In this document: positions 23,495 to 36,800 of the stretch, in pieces
Layout of the letters: every line of letters starts with the position of its first letter
How positions within the stretch are numbered: the first letter of the stretch is position 1
Assembly: GCA_037833965.1 (NCBI GenBank)
Contig: AP031352.1
Location: 14,612,501-14,676,500 of the forward strand
Reading direction: 5' to 3'
Length of the DNA: 64,000 bases
Origin: Marchantia polymorpha subsp. ruderalis
Taxonomy: Eukaryota > Streptophyta > Marchantiopsida > Marchantiales > Marchantiaceae
Notes under the pieces: model-generated
What the model was told of the DNA's origin: nothing
Seen by the model: the letters and a program-made list of their open reading frames with translations, nothing else
Database searches by the model: none
Program-made: the position numbers and the translations under genes

Positions 23495-23760
23495 CACGAA
23501 AGTGACATATACTATTAGTGACGGTGTGAAGGTCATGTCGACTTTTTTAAACTTCGAAGTTGAAACTACTTGAAGTATGTGACAACTCTCCAATTTTTTA
23601 GACGATGCCAACTTTTTGTAACTTTGGACAGTGCCAAGTTTCCAATTTTAGAATTTCTTGTAGCATACTCCTCACTCCTATCAACACTGCAACTACCTAT
23701 TCTTCCGATATCAATATTACTTTCAATTTTCTTGCTTCAAGTGAAATTACTTCGAGGGTT
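23495..23760 (+). repeat. Diverged repeat, copy B
   Basis: Partner of the copy at about 20,231. It could be the second LTR of a very old non-autonomous element, but clean TG/CA ends and flanking duplications are not visible. Confidence 0.65.
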
Positions 23761-24158
23761 GGAACTTCAATTGCTATTCCGAGTAGTATGTGAGTTAAAA
23801 TCTGACACATCTACAGTGAAGACGATAATGCCCATAGTTTAGTATATATTCATCAGCATTCTTCCTCATTGATGATTTAACATGAAAGCATATTTCATAA
23901 CGCATGTTGGTGAATAGACGTTATGTGTATGGGGAGATGGTTTCCCATTGAACAGAAAACTTTTCAAATGTGAATCCTTTGATCTGTGGCCATGATGAAT
24001 AAGTTAGAACTAATAGCACGTGTATTCCAGTGGTTAAAATGGAATATATCTGATCAATCTACAGGCATGCAATCTAATTCTGTGTAAAATTGTCGTTGTG
24101 AATCGTTGACTTGAATTGTTAGAGCCCTCGAACTCGCACACCAGCATCAGTGATGACT

Positions 24159-24227
24159 ACAGCCTAGAGTTTACGTAGGACCAGCTCCAGCATACAACCT
24201 AGAGTTAAAGTGGTACCAGCTCCAGCA
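24159..24227 (+). repeat. Two-copy tandem repeat, 34-bp units
   Basis: Copies at 24159-24192 and 24194-24227 both contain CCTAGAGTT and end ACCAGCTCCAGCA. Confidence 0.8.
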
Positions 24228-25319
24228 GCAGCACAATAGGTGATGTATATGACAACAATTTCACAACACTAGAAATCGGACGTCTGCCGGTAATACAACG
24301 TGTTAAGAAAAGAAACCGACCAGATATTCACGTTATAAGTAGCTGGTAACTAGCACCCTGATTGGTCTTTTTCCGAATGCCTTCAATTTGATTCGAGAGT
24401 CTGTTGTGAACAATCAATTAATTCTTTTGTGACCTTGGGAATTCTCCCGATGTTCATTTCTTAATGGTTTATCATAGATCCAGATCAATCCCCCTCTTCC
24501 CTTCTCATGATACTCCCGTTATTGATGGATTAACCAACAAAGTTGTCTCGCAGTCGCATCAGGAAGTCCCGTAATCAGCCTAAAGAATAGATAGCTTCCC
24601 ATCCACCTTCACATGCCTGGTTGGATAAATGAGATGCGAACGGGCAGCAAACTCGAAGGCAAAGTACAAACGAATTGGTCATTTAATCCAGATAAAAGAG
24701 AAGTCCTACACGATAGACAGCAGAACGAACGACGCGGGGACTCAAGTAAAATGTAACAATTTACACAGCATCTGGCAAACGCTCTGATATTAACATACTG
24801 ATTGGTCCCAAAGAACCATTAACTTACAAGGGACGGCCCAACTTACCTACTTGAAACTGCTGACAAAATATTCCAACCCTTCCATCTGCCTGTATTTTCT
24901 GACCATGAAAATGTGTAACTACTAGATGATAAAGACCTAGCCAGGCAGCTCTTGATTGACATCGTGGCAGACATAACACAACTGTTTTATTGTCCGCAGG
25001 ATCTGGATCTTGACATCAAGCAGAGACCATTTAAACCAAAGAGCAAATGGGTGCCTGCCGTGGTAAACTGGGAGTGGTTTCGCTTTCATATTACATGTAA
25101 CTTGACTGCTGCTGTCAAAACTGCCGATCCGCAATGGTATAGACACGATCCTCTCTGTCGCAGGTTGTCTTTCAGTTGTTTCTCCGGAGAGTATCATCTA
25201 TGCCTGTCAATCTCATACGATGTCTGAAATTAAAAGAGAAGTCGAAGTGATGATCACATAACTACAGACAAAAAGAAGAAGGTGATGTCTAATTGATAGA
25301 GTGAGACCGATCTTCACGT

Positions 25320-28300
25320 TTAGGGATACACACAAAGAGCCACGTTTATCCTGAACATCGTGCCCTGCCTGCAAATGAAACTCATGATTCTGTTGAAAAA
25401 TCAGGTGGCTCGCTTACCTATCGCTTTCACGAGAAGGAGAAGGGGAATGCCTGCGATGAGAATACTTGCTAGGAGGAGACCGTGAACGAGAGCGCGAGGA
25501 TCGTCTAGAGATACACAATCATCATACTTGCCATGTAAGTCACACAACTCTTACTTAGATACACAACACTTAATCCTTAGAAGTGTTACCCTGCCGGAGG
25601 GCACCTGCACAGAGAGCACTTGGAAAAGTACCATCGTAGTTAAAGTCACTGGGACGCATTTCATACAACCTATATACAACCCTGCTTTCGCTGATCAGAT
25701 AGAAGTAGCAGTCTGAGTTCATTACATTCATCGAACTTCCATCGAAAAGCAGGGAATATTCATCTAGTCGAAGCAGGTCACTTCAGACAGCCAGTAATCT
25801 TATTTTAGTTTTTGATTTGCCTAGATGTACTATGATATAATGGTATAGCTGCTTCGTCAATCTCTTAGAAGCACTCCCGGTATTCGAGACAAGCAGCGAA
25901 ACTACCTCTATACTTAGCATCAACAGGAGATTTAGGACTACGTAGTTATGATTAATGTTCAGAGCAGCTAAAACCTTCTTTGCGACTTGCTCCGAGGCTG
26001 AATAGGGACTAAGTATTAGCAGGTGTCGACACCTGCCTTTTGCCAACCAATATGCAGACACTACTGTTGCGTTTATAATCCCAAAACTACTAAGAGAACA
26101 AGCCCAAAGACTGATATATTTATAAATAAAATTTTCGATAGCAACTTTAAGCGATCTACTAACGAGTTATAACAAATCACAATTTTAGGAGCAAGGGCTC
26201 CAGAACCTTCAGAAAAAGTGGATAGTCAGAAATGCGAGTCACGTGAAACTGAAGAGGTTGAGCTTGGTCTCGAAGGGCTGTCTTAACATAATCAATACGC
26301 GAAAAATAGTTGTCCAAAAGCTACACACAAAAAGACACTTCCTTCTAGAGAAAATTGTGTACATGAAGAGAAAAACATTCAATGTATTCTCTGGTTGGTT
26401 GCGAACAAACGAGGGATATTTAGTTCTCAATCACATACCTTCTTCTAAATCTCACAGGTGATCGAGACACACTGAGCCGCCTGTTGGATCTGCCAAGCCT
26501 CCTGAAATTATCATACGAAACAATCTAAAATCAGGCATGTAAAAGCGTATCTGCTCACATGTCAAATTCATCTTATATCGTTCATTGACCAACTGATCCA
26601 CGTTAAAAGAAAAGTTTCACATATGAGAATGACTCGTAGAGCATTGAAAAGAAAGCAGTCTCGTAGAGAATTCGATATGATGAGATATCTACACATAGTT
26701 ATAATCTTTCATCGCGAAGACTCTCAATTGTAGTGATATTTCGGTCTGCCTGGATTGTTATTGTACCTGAAAAAACTATCAGGTGACTCTACTACCAAAG
26801 TACTGAGTTAACATAAAAAACTGAATTTAGTGTAATTAAGATCGCTATTCTCCGCATGTTGTATTCTGAAAGTCAAAGACCCGTGCCTGGCTCAGCGCGA
26901 GGATATTTGTTGCTAAACAGGGAATATTCGCATACTATTCTACCTCTTCATCAAACCTATCTTTCTCATGACAACATAACTTCAGTTTTGAATTTCGTCG
27001 TTCTTGCAAAAACACCAGAGTTAATGAAATCTGAATTTTGAAGATGTTTCCTTCTTTAAAGATCGTCATCAACTTCAGAACAAGCTTTTCAGCACAGCAT
27101 TCATGCAAACAACAGACAGAACGAAATGATCGTCGAGTAAAAGCTGTAAACCTGACGAGATACTTTCGGAGAGAAACAACTTTCGATAAAGTATTAGATA
27201 GGGGGTAACGGTTTACACACCTCTGCTTTGGACTCTTGCTCCTATCGTCACCAGAACTGCTTTCATGGCTGGAGGAGGGACTTCTTCCCCTACTACTTCC
27301 TGAGGAAGACCTGTGCTTATTCCTTTTAGAATCCCTAGAGTCCTTTCGCTTTTCTCGGCCTCTTTCGGTGCGATCCTTTTCCCCTTTTCTTCTTTCCCTC
27401 TCATGGGTTCTGCCACGATCTTTGCCCCTTTCAACCTTAGATTTCTCTCGGTCTGTTCCACGCTCTGACTCTCGAGTCTTGTCCTTGCCATAAATCTTGT
27501 CTGTGTCTCTTTCGCGGTCTTTGTCTCGAGCCTTTTCTCTACTCCGTTCCGACTTCCCATCTACCTCTCTATCTCCATCGCGACTCCGATGCTTAGAGCG
27601 CTCATGATCCTTGTTACCGTCTTCGACCTTCTTCGCTACAGTTTCACTAACTTCCACACGTGCTTTGATTCCACCAGATATCGTACCACCTGTTCCATCA
27701 TTTGACTGAAGTTTGGTATCTTTTACGTGTCTCTCATGCTTCAACTCGGCTTTGTTATAGTCCTTCGTTGCAATCATTCCTTGCACCTGCCCACCACTAG
27801 AACTGCGATCTTCGCGTTCCACATCCACATGAGCTTCGGTTGCTTTCACTCGAGAATTTGAATTACCGTGCCTGTCTTCTTTCAGACCAATTTGGCTCCG
27901 TGAAGTTCCACTTTTGAAAGGCCGCCCAGATACCTCCGAGTCAATCTTGTCTCTACCTACGTGATCTGAGAAGTTCGTAGTCGTTCGTTCGGTTTCCCAG
28001 TGTCGGGCTCTTCTAGGACTTCTGGCATCCTGGTCACTACTGTTGCTATCTTCATTAGAGCGCTTCCTACCTTTGGACTCTGATCTCATCTCCTTTTTCT
28101 TCTCCTCGCTATCTACCGCTTTATCTCGCAATCGCCCGTCTCTATCCCTAGATCTTTCCTTCTCCCTCTCCTTCTTGTTGCTATCCGCTTCTTTCTTGTC
28201 CCTCTCGCGATCCACCTCCTTGCTTTTCTTATCCTTCCTCTCCTTCTCCCTGTCTTTCTTGTCGCTTTCGCCATCTCTTTTTTCCTTTTCTCTTGCAACT

Positions 28301-31300
28301 ACTTCCTTCTCTTTCTTCTCCTTTCGTTCGGAGTTCACAGGCAAAATAATTTCCACTTCTCTGCCCTTTCTTTCCTCGAAAGTATCATCGTCCTCAGGTA
28401 CTTTAGCACCTTTTCTCTCACTTCTCTTCTCTTCGGTCTTCCCTCTTTGATTCTGTGGATCATCACTGACGTCTGGATGTACAGAATTGGAGTATGGTTT
28501 AAGTGCACGTTCTCCGCCTTCATCATCTGAGGCGTAGCTAGCAAGACCAAGAACATTACCCAGAGGAGCGCCAGAGCTTATGCTTTCACTATCATCTTCA
28601 CTAGGTGCTCTAGTGCGATTTGCTGGGGCGACCAGTACCCTTGCAGGCGCGACGAGACTCGGCGCGGCAGGGGGGGATGGGGAGGAGTTGGACCGAAGGA
28701 TCACTCTCTTATCAGTCTCCATTGGTAGGGGTTTCTGACTTTGTCCTGAAATTGCAAATGATTGAAAATAGGCGTATAAAACTTTCATATATCGACTACA
28801 CACCTCGGTTGTCCTAAAGAACTTTACCAAGTTCACATCCCTGCTAAACCATAAGTAAACCATCCTGCTAAACACAGACTGACCGAAGCAGAATAACGTT
28901 CGCTGAAAATGTAAGCTTTAGTGTCAAAAATATAAAACCAAAAGCATCAAGTGTACCTTCTTCAACTTGCTCATCTTCATCGAAAATTTCTTGCGCTATC
29001 TCGTCAAATAAATCGTCAGTAACCTGCAGTGAAAGATTCCAAAATGTTTATAGACGAAAACATCTGCAATAATGATTGATATATGCCACGTCACACGATA
29101 TTATACATCTTATCACAAAGCGAAACAAATATGCAAAGACCAGCCCTTTCTTTTACAATCGGGAGGTTTAACATACCTTCAAAAGCACCTCGGTCAGGAC
29201 ACGCTTAATCTCCTGGTTCATTTGAGCTGTCCTTGCTGCCTCAGCCTCATCCTGTAACCAGTTCGCAAATCACTTCATCACATCTAAATCAAAAAGAGAA
29301 GAACACACTCTATATTCAAATTGCCTTCGACGATCGGTTTCAAGCTTAATTACCTCGTCATCTTCGTCATTGTCACTTGGTCCAGAAGAATCACTTCTCG
29401 TCCTCTCAGCTGTTCCCACCTTGTGTGCCGAACCTGCGGCGGATTCACTTCCATTTGCCCGAACAAAGTCTTCTGTCAAAGAAACAACAGTCGAACTGCT
29501 CGGGCCGACAGCAGGTTTCTTTTTGAGTAATTCTTCACGCAACCACGAAGGAACGGGTGCCTGCGAGATCAGATATAGCGAGTGTTAGCGCCGATTAAAA
29601 TACAGAAAAAATCAGAGACGTCAAATCTAATGAAATTTGTCTGATATCGAAGGTATAGTACAGATTGCATAATCAGGTGGGCCCATATATTTGTATGTAA
29701 AACATTACCTTCTTTGGACGGTCAGGAGCACCCATATTTCCATTGCTGTCAGGCAAGAAAACAGGCCCAACCCCTGCACCTGGGCCTTGCCCTAAAGAAG
29801 GGCTACTTCCAAACCCAAATGGACCACCTAGAGGAGGTCCGGCTGGGCGGAAACCTGGCCCACGTGGCGGCCCATGAGATCTAGGAAACATGTTTAGTGG
29901 TTGATGACCATGCATGGGATGAGTCTGGAGGTGTGGATGACTATGGTGAGGGTGATCGAACTGCACAGGAGACCAACAAAACTAATACTTAGTCACCGAA
30001 ATCACTGAACTATGGTAACCAAAATGATAAACCTGAGTTGGTTACGCGAACTGCGCAAGCTTCAAATTATTAGCATTCAGTTATGAAGACGTCAGAATAA
30101 TACCTGTGGTCCAGGGTGACTACCAGGACCGCCAGGTCCTAATCCTGGAGGAAAAGATATGCCTGGCGCACCCAGAGGTGGCCACACGGGCATCCCACTC
30201 TGAAGACCACCAAAACTCACATCAGTGCCGTCCATCCCTAAGGAGGGCATAGACGGAGCAGGAGGTATGTATGGTGTTGAGGGCGGCTGCTGATAGTCTT
30301 GAGACGGAGGTTGCTGAAAGTCAAACTGCTGCTGCTGGTGGAAATCAAAAGGAGGAGGTGGGGCAGAATCTTGATAGGAGAACTGCTGGGGTTGAGGCAA
30401 TGATGGAACTTGAACTGGCAACGGGGATGATTGTGACTGCTGCTGTTGCAAGACGGGGGCAGGTGGAGGACGAGAGAGCTGCAGATTGGACTGTTCGTGC
30501 TGCTCTGTCCCTGGGGGCGCTGAAACAGATGCAATATTCTTTCGTGAGTACTCTCACCAATGTGATTCTCAAATCCTGAAGTGTAAACTGCTGGTCTCAA
30601 ACAAGCGTCTACAATACGACCAGCAACTATTGAAAAATTCATTTGTTTATTTAAGACTCGACACAGCTTCTATGTGAGGCAAAAGAGCTACCAAACAAGT
30701 CGTCTGTTTTCTCATAACCGAGATCACAACAATGGAGGGCAAATCTCAAGGAGAACGTTCTTTCACTTCATGTTTGTATTTACCGTTACACTTCACCTGA
30801 TTCAGATGTCTCGGCACCAATTTGAAGAAGTTACTAAGGAAATGACAAAAACTCCAATAATAAACCTACCTGCATGTGCAGTATCCTGGCCATAACTTGA
30901 CGACACATCCTGTGGATAGCTGCTAGGAACAACCTGTGCATGGCCTGCTTGGGAGTAAGTCGATGGCGCTCCTTCTTGAGTAAAGCTTGGAGGAGGGTCT
31001 CCCTGTCCATAAGCCGCCGTCGTTTCTTGAGGAAAACTGTGTGTCTCTTGCCCGAAATTTGTGGCAGCATCATGCGAGAAGCTATGAGAAGCTTCTTGAC
31101 CGGGGGGTTGTAGAGTTGGGGGTCGGACAGCCTCGGGTGGGCGCTGAGCAGCTTGAGGAGGCTGTTGAGGATATTCCTGATAACTTTGCTCAGGCTGCGA
31201 CAGGACTGGCTGGGCTTGCGCCTGGACCTGTGCTTGAGCTTGAGCTTGAGCTTGTAACTGAGCTTGATGAGCTGCCTCTTGTGCAGCTTTAGCTGTGGCC

Positions 31301-33208
31301 CAGGCTCTTGCTTTGGCTGCCCAGTCCTCCTCCTCTGAACCAGTGCTTGCACCTAAAAATGGTAAATTGTAAATAGATCAGGCCGTAAAGTTTAGAGGAG
31401 CTCAGACAGGTTAAACAACACTTTAAGTCTACAATTCATTTTCGTTTCAAGCACCAAGTTGTGCCCAAGACAGCACTCAATCGTGAGTGAATGTCGTAGT
31501 CTGACTACCAGTTAACTTCAGGTATATGACTGACAGACCAAAAGTGATCTCTAACGGTTTGAACTTCGCCCACCTTGATAATTCCACTGAGGCTGATTCC
31601 ACGTGTTGTTCGCAGGCCACACCTGGAAGGGAAACCATACGATCACGTTAGTGAAGCAGAGGCACAAAATATGTTACAAGAAATTCCAAGATCAGATACT
31701 ACGTCACTCACAATCTCATTTCTGATGTCAGTAGATACGACAAAGCTCAACATTCGTCCAGAGCACGACACCTCCCACTTTCACAAACAGAAAAGGTCTT
31801 ATTGAACAACCTCCTGACAAGGTTGGTCAAAAAACCAGTAATCTTGCAATACCTGGACGCACATTAATATCTGAAACTGGTTATTATTGCATCACACCAG
31901 TAATTGGCAAAAGCCTCAAAGATATCCATGGTCCATAGGATATACTTTGCATATCTAATCAAAGTTTGTTTCCTGCAATTTTGGTAAAACACTCAATTAC
32001 AAGGTCCTGTAGCTTTACGGGAAACACCTCGAAGTGATACGAGCCAAAACCTGTACCTTGTGCATCAGATTACACCGAAATCAGTTTTGTAGTGAAAACT
32101 TGGTATCGAAGTAATGTGATGAACGAGGCAGATCTCGAATTCCGACGGTTATATTACTTAAAACTGACGCATATATATAGTCTTGACTACAGCAGTAATG
32201 TGAACTGCGAAATTCTGCCCACTACTGATCTCAAGGTTTCCGATAATCGTTTCCAGTATCCGATTGAGCAGATGCTAACTGGAGCAAAACACAGCAGACG
32301 ACACAATAGTTTCTCACAGGCTCAGTGTGAGCAATCAGTCATCCAGTATGCTGCTCTCCGCCGTTCAACGCGAACACAATAATCATGTGCAGATTCGACT
32401 TGGAGAATTGTTCAGATAAGTTAGGGAAAACCCCCCATCGCATCCAACGGGTGAAGAATGACTTTCAATGAAGAAGCTCCCTGTCAGGAAGCCAAATCCA
32501 GACGTAACTTCCCCAGAACATATAATGAGGACACGAAGAGCGAAAATCACACACAGATGGTCCAGTCCAAAATTGGGCAGGCTCAAAGATGAAAACACGT
32601 CGAACATACTCCGGGCTATAATTCCCGCTCAGAAAATATCCGGGTCTGACGCAGACCTCTTCAAATTCGCTTGCCATGAAGATGACTGGGCGCTCTACAT
32701 CTCTTGGAGCTTAAAACTGAACATGACAGACTGCATAGCACTATCTGACATAAAACCCAGAATTTTTGACAAAATTATGGTGACATCGCAGAAAAGAGTT
32801 GGAACTAGTCATTATACCGCAAAGCGTACGGAAGGGTGGACAAGCTATCGGCAGACGTGAGAACACCTTAGTTACATCGAACCTTTCAAAATTATGTAAG
32901 TATGAACGATCTCGCACCTGTTCTTGCTGAACATACATATGTCCTTGGTGCTGTGGTTGTTGAGGCTGGGCCTCAGCCTGGTGCAGAGGGGGACCATACT
33001 GTTGGGGTTGCATATAATAGTCAGGCTGTCCATAAGGTTGACCCGAAGGCTGTGCATAATGTTGTACAGACGGATCATGAGACGGCCATTTATAAGCTTG
33101 AGGCACCATATACGGATTGTGCTGGTTAGCACCATACCAACCCCCGGGCTGCTGTTGCTGCTGATCCATCATGTGTCTCTGTCCGTCCTGCGGTCCATTC
33201 CCGTCCAT
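25320..33208 (-). CDS. Q/P-rich and RS-rich nuclear protein, probable pre-mRNA processing factor
   Basis: Twelve coding exons, phases consistent, 1,187 aa: 33208-32918, 31622-31574, 31352-30870, 30519-30104, 29960-29709, 29560-29354, 29251-29177, 29023-28957, 28745-27221, 26501-26439, 25504-25418, 25368-25320. An in-frame ATG six codons upstream (33226) is also possible. Order along the protein: Q/P/Y-rich start (residues 1-97); EEEDWAAKARAWA then a QA repeat (about 115-155); Q/P/S-rich (to about 413); H- then P/G-rich (414-497); VPSWLREELLKKK (about 500); acidic SGPSDNDEDDE; helical DEAEAARTAQMNQEIKRVL (567 on); TDDLFDEIAQEIFDEDE; about 500 residues of KE/RE/RS charge repeats; a final SR-rich tail. 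RS domains of this kind mark nuclear speckle and splicing proteins, so that role is inferred. I do not recognise a named family. The last exon is the least certain part; an acceptor 8 nt further on would also work. Confidence 0.88.
26019..26036. repeat. Perfect 18-bp palindrome inside intron 10 of the RS-rich gene
   Basis: GCAGGTGTCGACACCTGC is its own reverse complement with no spacer. Confidence 0.95.
31220..31260 (-). repeat. Hexanucleotide repeat encoding a QA tract
   Basis: Repeated GAGCTT (plus strand) reads CAAGCT/CAGGCT on the coding strand, within exon 3 of the RS-rich gene. It encodes alternating Q and A. Confidence 0.85.
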
Positions 33209-33870
33209 CTTCCGCTCGAGCGCCACTCAATTCTTCCAACGACCTCTGCCGTTCAAAACCGTCCCACAGCCCCACTACCCCGGAATGAATTTCCACGCCC
33301 TGGCAAAATTCTACACTCTGTCACAAAATTTCTAACACCTGCAAATGACTACACATTCCATCCTCGACAAATCTGCAAAGTCCACCTTAACCGCGTGCAG
33401 CTCCAACCAATCTAATTCTGCTTTCCAACGAAATTTGCAGAGCTTCCTCGCGCGCCCAATGTCCTCGGATTCGATGCCCCTAAACCCTAAAGTATGACTC
33501 CTCAAATCGAAATGTCTTCTCCTCGCTGTGCCCGAGCTCCTCCCTCGCTCGCTCCCTCGATCGATCAGTTTCGAGAAAGAACGGGCCGGGTCATCGATGG
33601 CCCATAGATCCACTCGGGATCTTGAAGCACCCGGTATTCCGGTCCCCTGCTGATTTAAACCCGAAACAAAAACTTCATGCACCAGCCTACGTGGCATCTT
33701 CTCCGGTGAACTCCATGCACTTGTACGGGCTGCAAGCTCGCACACTCGCCGAGCTACCGAGAACGTTCTGACGACGAGAGCTGCGTCCATCGGGGTACGG
33801 TTCGCCTGTCGGGACTCGAAGGACCCCAATCTGAAAATCATTAAAAGGCTAAATATATTAAACTGGCACA
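33209..33870 (-). promoter_or_regulatory. Upstream region (5' UTR/promoter) of the RS-rich gene
   Basis: A GC-richer stretch directly upstream of the start codon, ending where AT-rich spacer begins near 33,840. It holds a telo-box (33,482-33,490). A 179-codon frame on the same strand (33,332-33,871) gives no recognisable protein and is most likely a leader artefact. No TATA box can be assigned. Confidence 0.5.
33482..33490 (+). promoter_or_regulatory. Telo-box motif (AAACCCTAA)
   Basis: An exact AAACCCTAA within CCCCTAAACCCTAAAG, about 275 bp upstream of the RS-rich gene start. Telo-boxes are known plant promoter or leader elements, common in genes for translation and growth. Function here is inferred. 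Confidence 0.5.
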
Positions 33871-36800
33871 ATTATAACTTTCTAATAAAATAATGTCTAG
33901 TTAGGTACAAATACATATATCCAGAAATATAATACTGTTCTCTTAGGTACATGGAAGACTGAATGATCTCATCGCCCATGTTGAACGATATCACTCTGTT
34001 TCGATAATGTTACACGGTCAACAAGCACTTCGCTGCTCTTTGTGTCCTTCTGGCATTTTCGATCAAAGATTATGTCTCAATTTGTTTTGTGAGTTGAATT
34101 TCATGTAGAAATTACATCAAACCTACGGTAGCGTGACTTTCCCTCTAATGTCATAACACATTACTGGATGAAAACTTCAAGTGAGGTTCAAGAACTTTGT
34201 GTGGATGTTCGAGTTCAGAAACTTGAACTTGAAAAATTCTGAGTAAATCCCACTGCAGATATCCGAAATGAATAAATGAAAACGAAGAAATCAAGTAACT
34301 TTCATGACAACCTTCAACTTGGATCATAACTTGATTTCTATTTCGAGTAGCTTCACAACTGGGAAGAATGATCCTGAAGCGATCGTTAGTGCTCGATCAT
34401 CAGGACAAGTAACAACTTCGCATTGCGGACAGAAAGCGCGCGGAAGACCGGAACTTCACATCCAGAAGGAGAATTATAAAGTGGTAATTACATCCTCTTC
34501 CTGTGGTAGAGCACCACTTGCCTCAGTTAGAAAGATTAGAAAGAAGCTCCGAAGGAACCTCTTTTCTGTCTACTCCCGAGCCCTTGCTCGGTACGGTCCC
34601 GAACTACAACGGGGAATCCCACTGCCGACAAGAGGTCGGACGGGAGAGGACGAACCGTGGTTCCGAAACGTTTGTGTGTTGTCTAGTTTAGACATCTGGG
34701 TCTCCCTGTACGGACAGGTGCCGTACAGAAAAGCATGTTGATGAATCTCTTTCCTCTTGGTTCCAAAATAGCTCGTGCATCTCAGCAAGAGGATCGGTAA
34801 CATTGAGATTCCAAGAAAGAAGCAAAAGATCATGCGAATTCCCATCAACTCTCACATGGAAGCAACCACGGACTAAAGTCCATAGAGTCGTATAGAAAAC
34901 TTGCTAATGCAGCTAATGTGTTTTCATTGTCTTTTGCCTACTGGTCGTCATCAGAATCCATCACCTACCTTGATTGTTCTACTATAGATTTCACAATGAC
35001 AGCTCTAGACAATGGATTATATCTACATGTTCTCCTATATATATCAATAAAAGCAAGCTGGTGCCAAGTGGATAATAGAAGGGTATTATTCAAATAAGGC
35101 GAGCATCATTCCGCGAGGTAATCAGATTAATCTTTACAGAAAAAACGCAAGAGGTGATATCATCATTATTTAATATGAATCATCAATGAACAAAACATTT
35201 ATAATTTTATTACAGTGAAATTTTGACTTTTTCAACGAAACAGCACACATGAAACTATCGCATTCAAAACATTGAGCTTAAAGTATGAAGAATTTGAATC
35301 TCATCATATAACTTTTTTCTCAAATTCTGAATATCAAATATATTATTTTAAATCATAATTTTAACCAATTTGACTTACATCTTCATGTACTAACCTGTGA
35401 TCTTGAAATTCACAAGCTAAAAACAAGTCTAACAACTTTTTTGACAACTTTTTGTAATACAAAAATATCAAATAATCCTGAACAACAAAGTAGATAGATT
35501 TTGTTTATCCACTTTTTTCAAAATCAAAATTAGTGTATATGAAATATTGATTCTCACAACTTGCCCTCTAAGATACTTCCAATTGTTATCGTTGAAAATG
35601 AAAATTTAGACCTCAACATTGTACTCAAACACTCCACATGTGTAGTCTTCAATTTCACATTTTAGGTGTTTTCTTCATAATACATCATTTGTTATTAATT
35701 ATGCTTCATTAAATAACTTGAATCTTCATAATATCAATAAATTTTTTCAAATACTTCCTGCTTTACTTTGTGTACTCTGTTGAAACAGATCTTTGTTTCA
35801 ATCCATAAATAAAACATTAAAAGTCAAGAGAATAACTTCAAATATAAAATATCATCACTAATAGAATGTGTACAGCAATTATATAATCCTAATCCAAAGG
35901 TTCTAGTTTGAAATTTATTTTTTCATCAAAAATATTCAAAAATAATGAGATCATGATAGAACATACATCTTTATTTTCAAAACCTAAGAAATAATATTTC
36001 AACATTTGACTATAAATTGATTTTCTGTCAACACGCTATTTTGTTCTTTGATATGATTTTTTTGACATTAATGAGCTGTTTCTTCATAATGCTGAAACAA
36101 ATGCTTTTGGCATTAATTTCATGACTCATGAATATATAAACTACATAACCAAATAACTAAAAGTTTGTTTCAACTTCAAAACTTGTTGGTGTATATTCAT
36201 CTGTATTCTTTCCATCTCTTCTTGATCAGATAACATAAAAAAACAAGCATAATCAACTTGTGAATAGATCAAACAAAACTTGCCGAGATCAAACTATGAT
36301 AAATATATAGATAAAACTTGTGATCAAGTATCAAAACTTCTAACGTTGAAAAGTAACTGATATGTAAATACTATAAAAGCATTGAGTTATAAATGAACAA
36401 CAAATTGGACAAGTAACAATTGAACCAAATGGAAACAGCATAGGAGGATAAGGTAAATTTTTATCATTAGATTTTGGTTATTTCATTCATTCTCACACTA
36501 TTCTTGATCTTTATAATCTCTTGAAAACAAAATTGCACAAAAGAAAAAAGATGATGGCAATAATACTAGCAGAAGATTACGATTAATTTTCCTGTCATGA
36601 AATGATCAAATTTAAAAAAAATTCGCAGTGCAACATAAAAGACTAAAATGGTTAGAAGAATTCATAATTTTGTCGTCTTCTTGTAAAAGAAAGATTTTAA
36701 ATCAAAAAAATATTGTTGTAGCAATAATGATGTTTTCAAGTTGGTCATTTTGGTGTAGAGTATATGTAAACGGAGTATATTTTGAAGTTTATTTAATCCA

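Larger units (their letters stand above)
19080..24900. other. AT-rich intergenic spacer with diverged repeats
   Basis: No gene is visible between the AVT1 3' region and the 3' end of the RS-rich gene. The stretch carries a diverged repeat pair (about 20.23 and 23.50 kb), a two-unit tandem repeat (21.65-22.01 kb) and a small duplication (24.16-24.23 kb), each listed separately. Decayed transposon DNA is the likeliest source. Confidence 0.5.

Noticed and set aside
26935-27220. Extension of RS-rich exon 9 past 27,221 in the same open frame.
   Set aside because: The protein changes from RS-rich to unrelated hydrophobic sequence exactly at a GT donor. The next RS-coding exon (26,501-26,439) fits in phase.
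33332-33871. A 179-codon frame upstream of the RS-rich gene on the same strand.
   Set aside because: Its translation has no known domain, and it sits where a leader or promoter is expected.
34503-34525. TGTGGTAGAGCACCACTTGCC looks like a tRNA D-arm region.
   Set aside because: No acceptor stem, anticodon arm or T arm can be built around it. It is partly explained by a small GTGGT/ACCAC inverted repeat.
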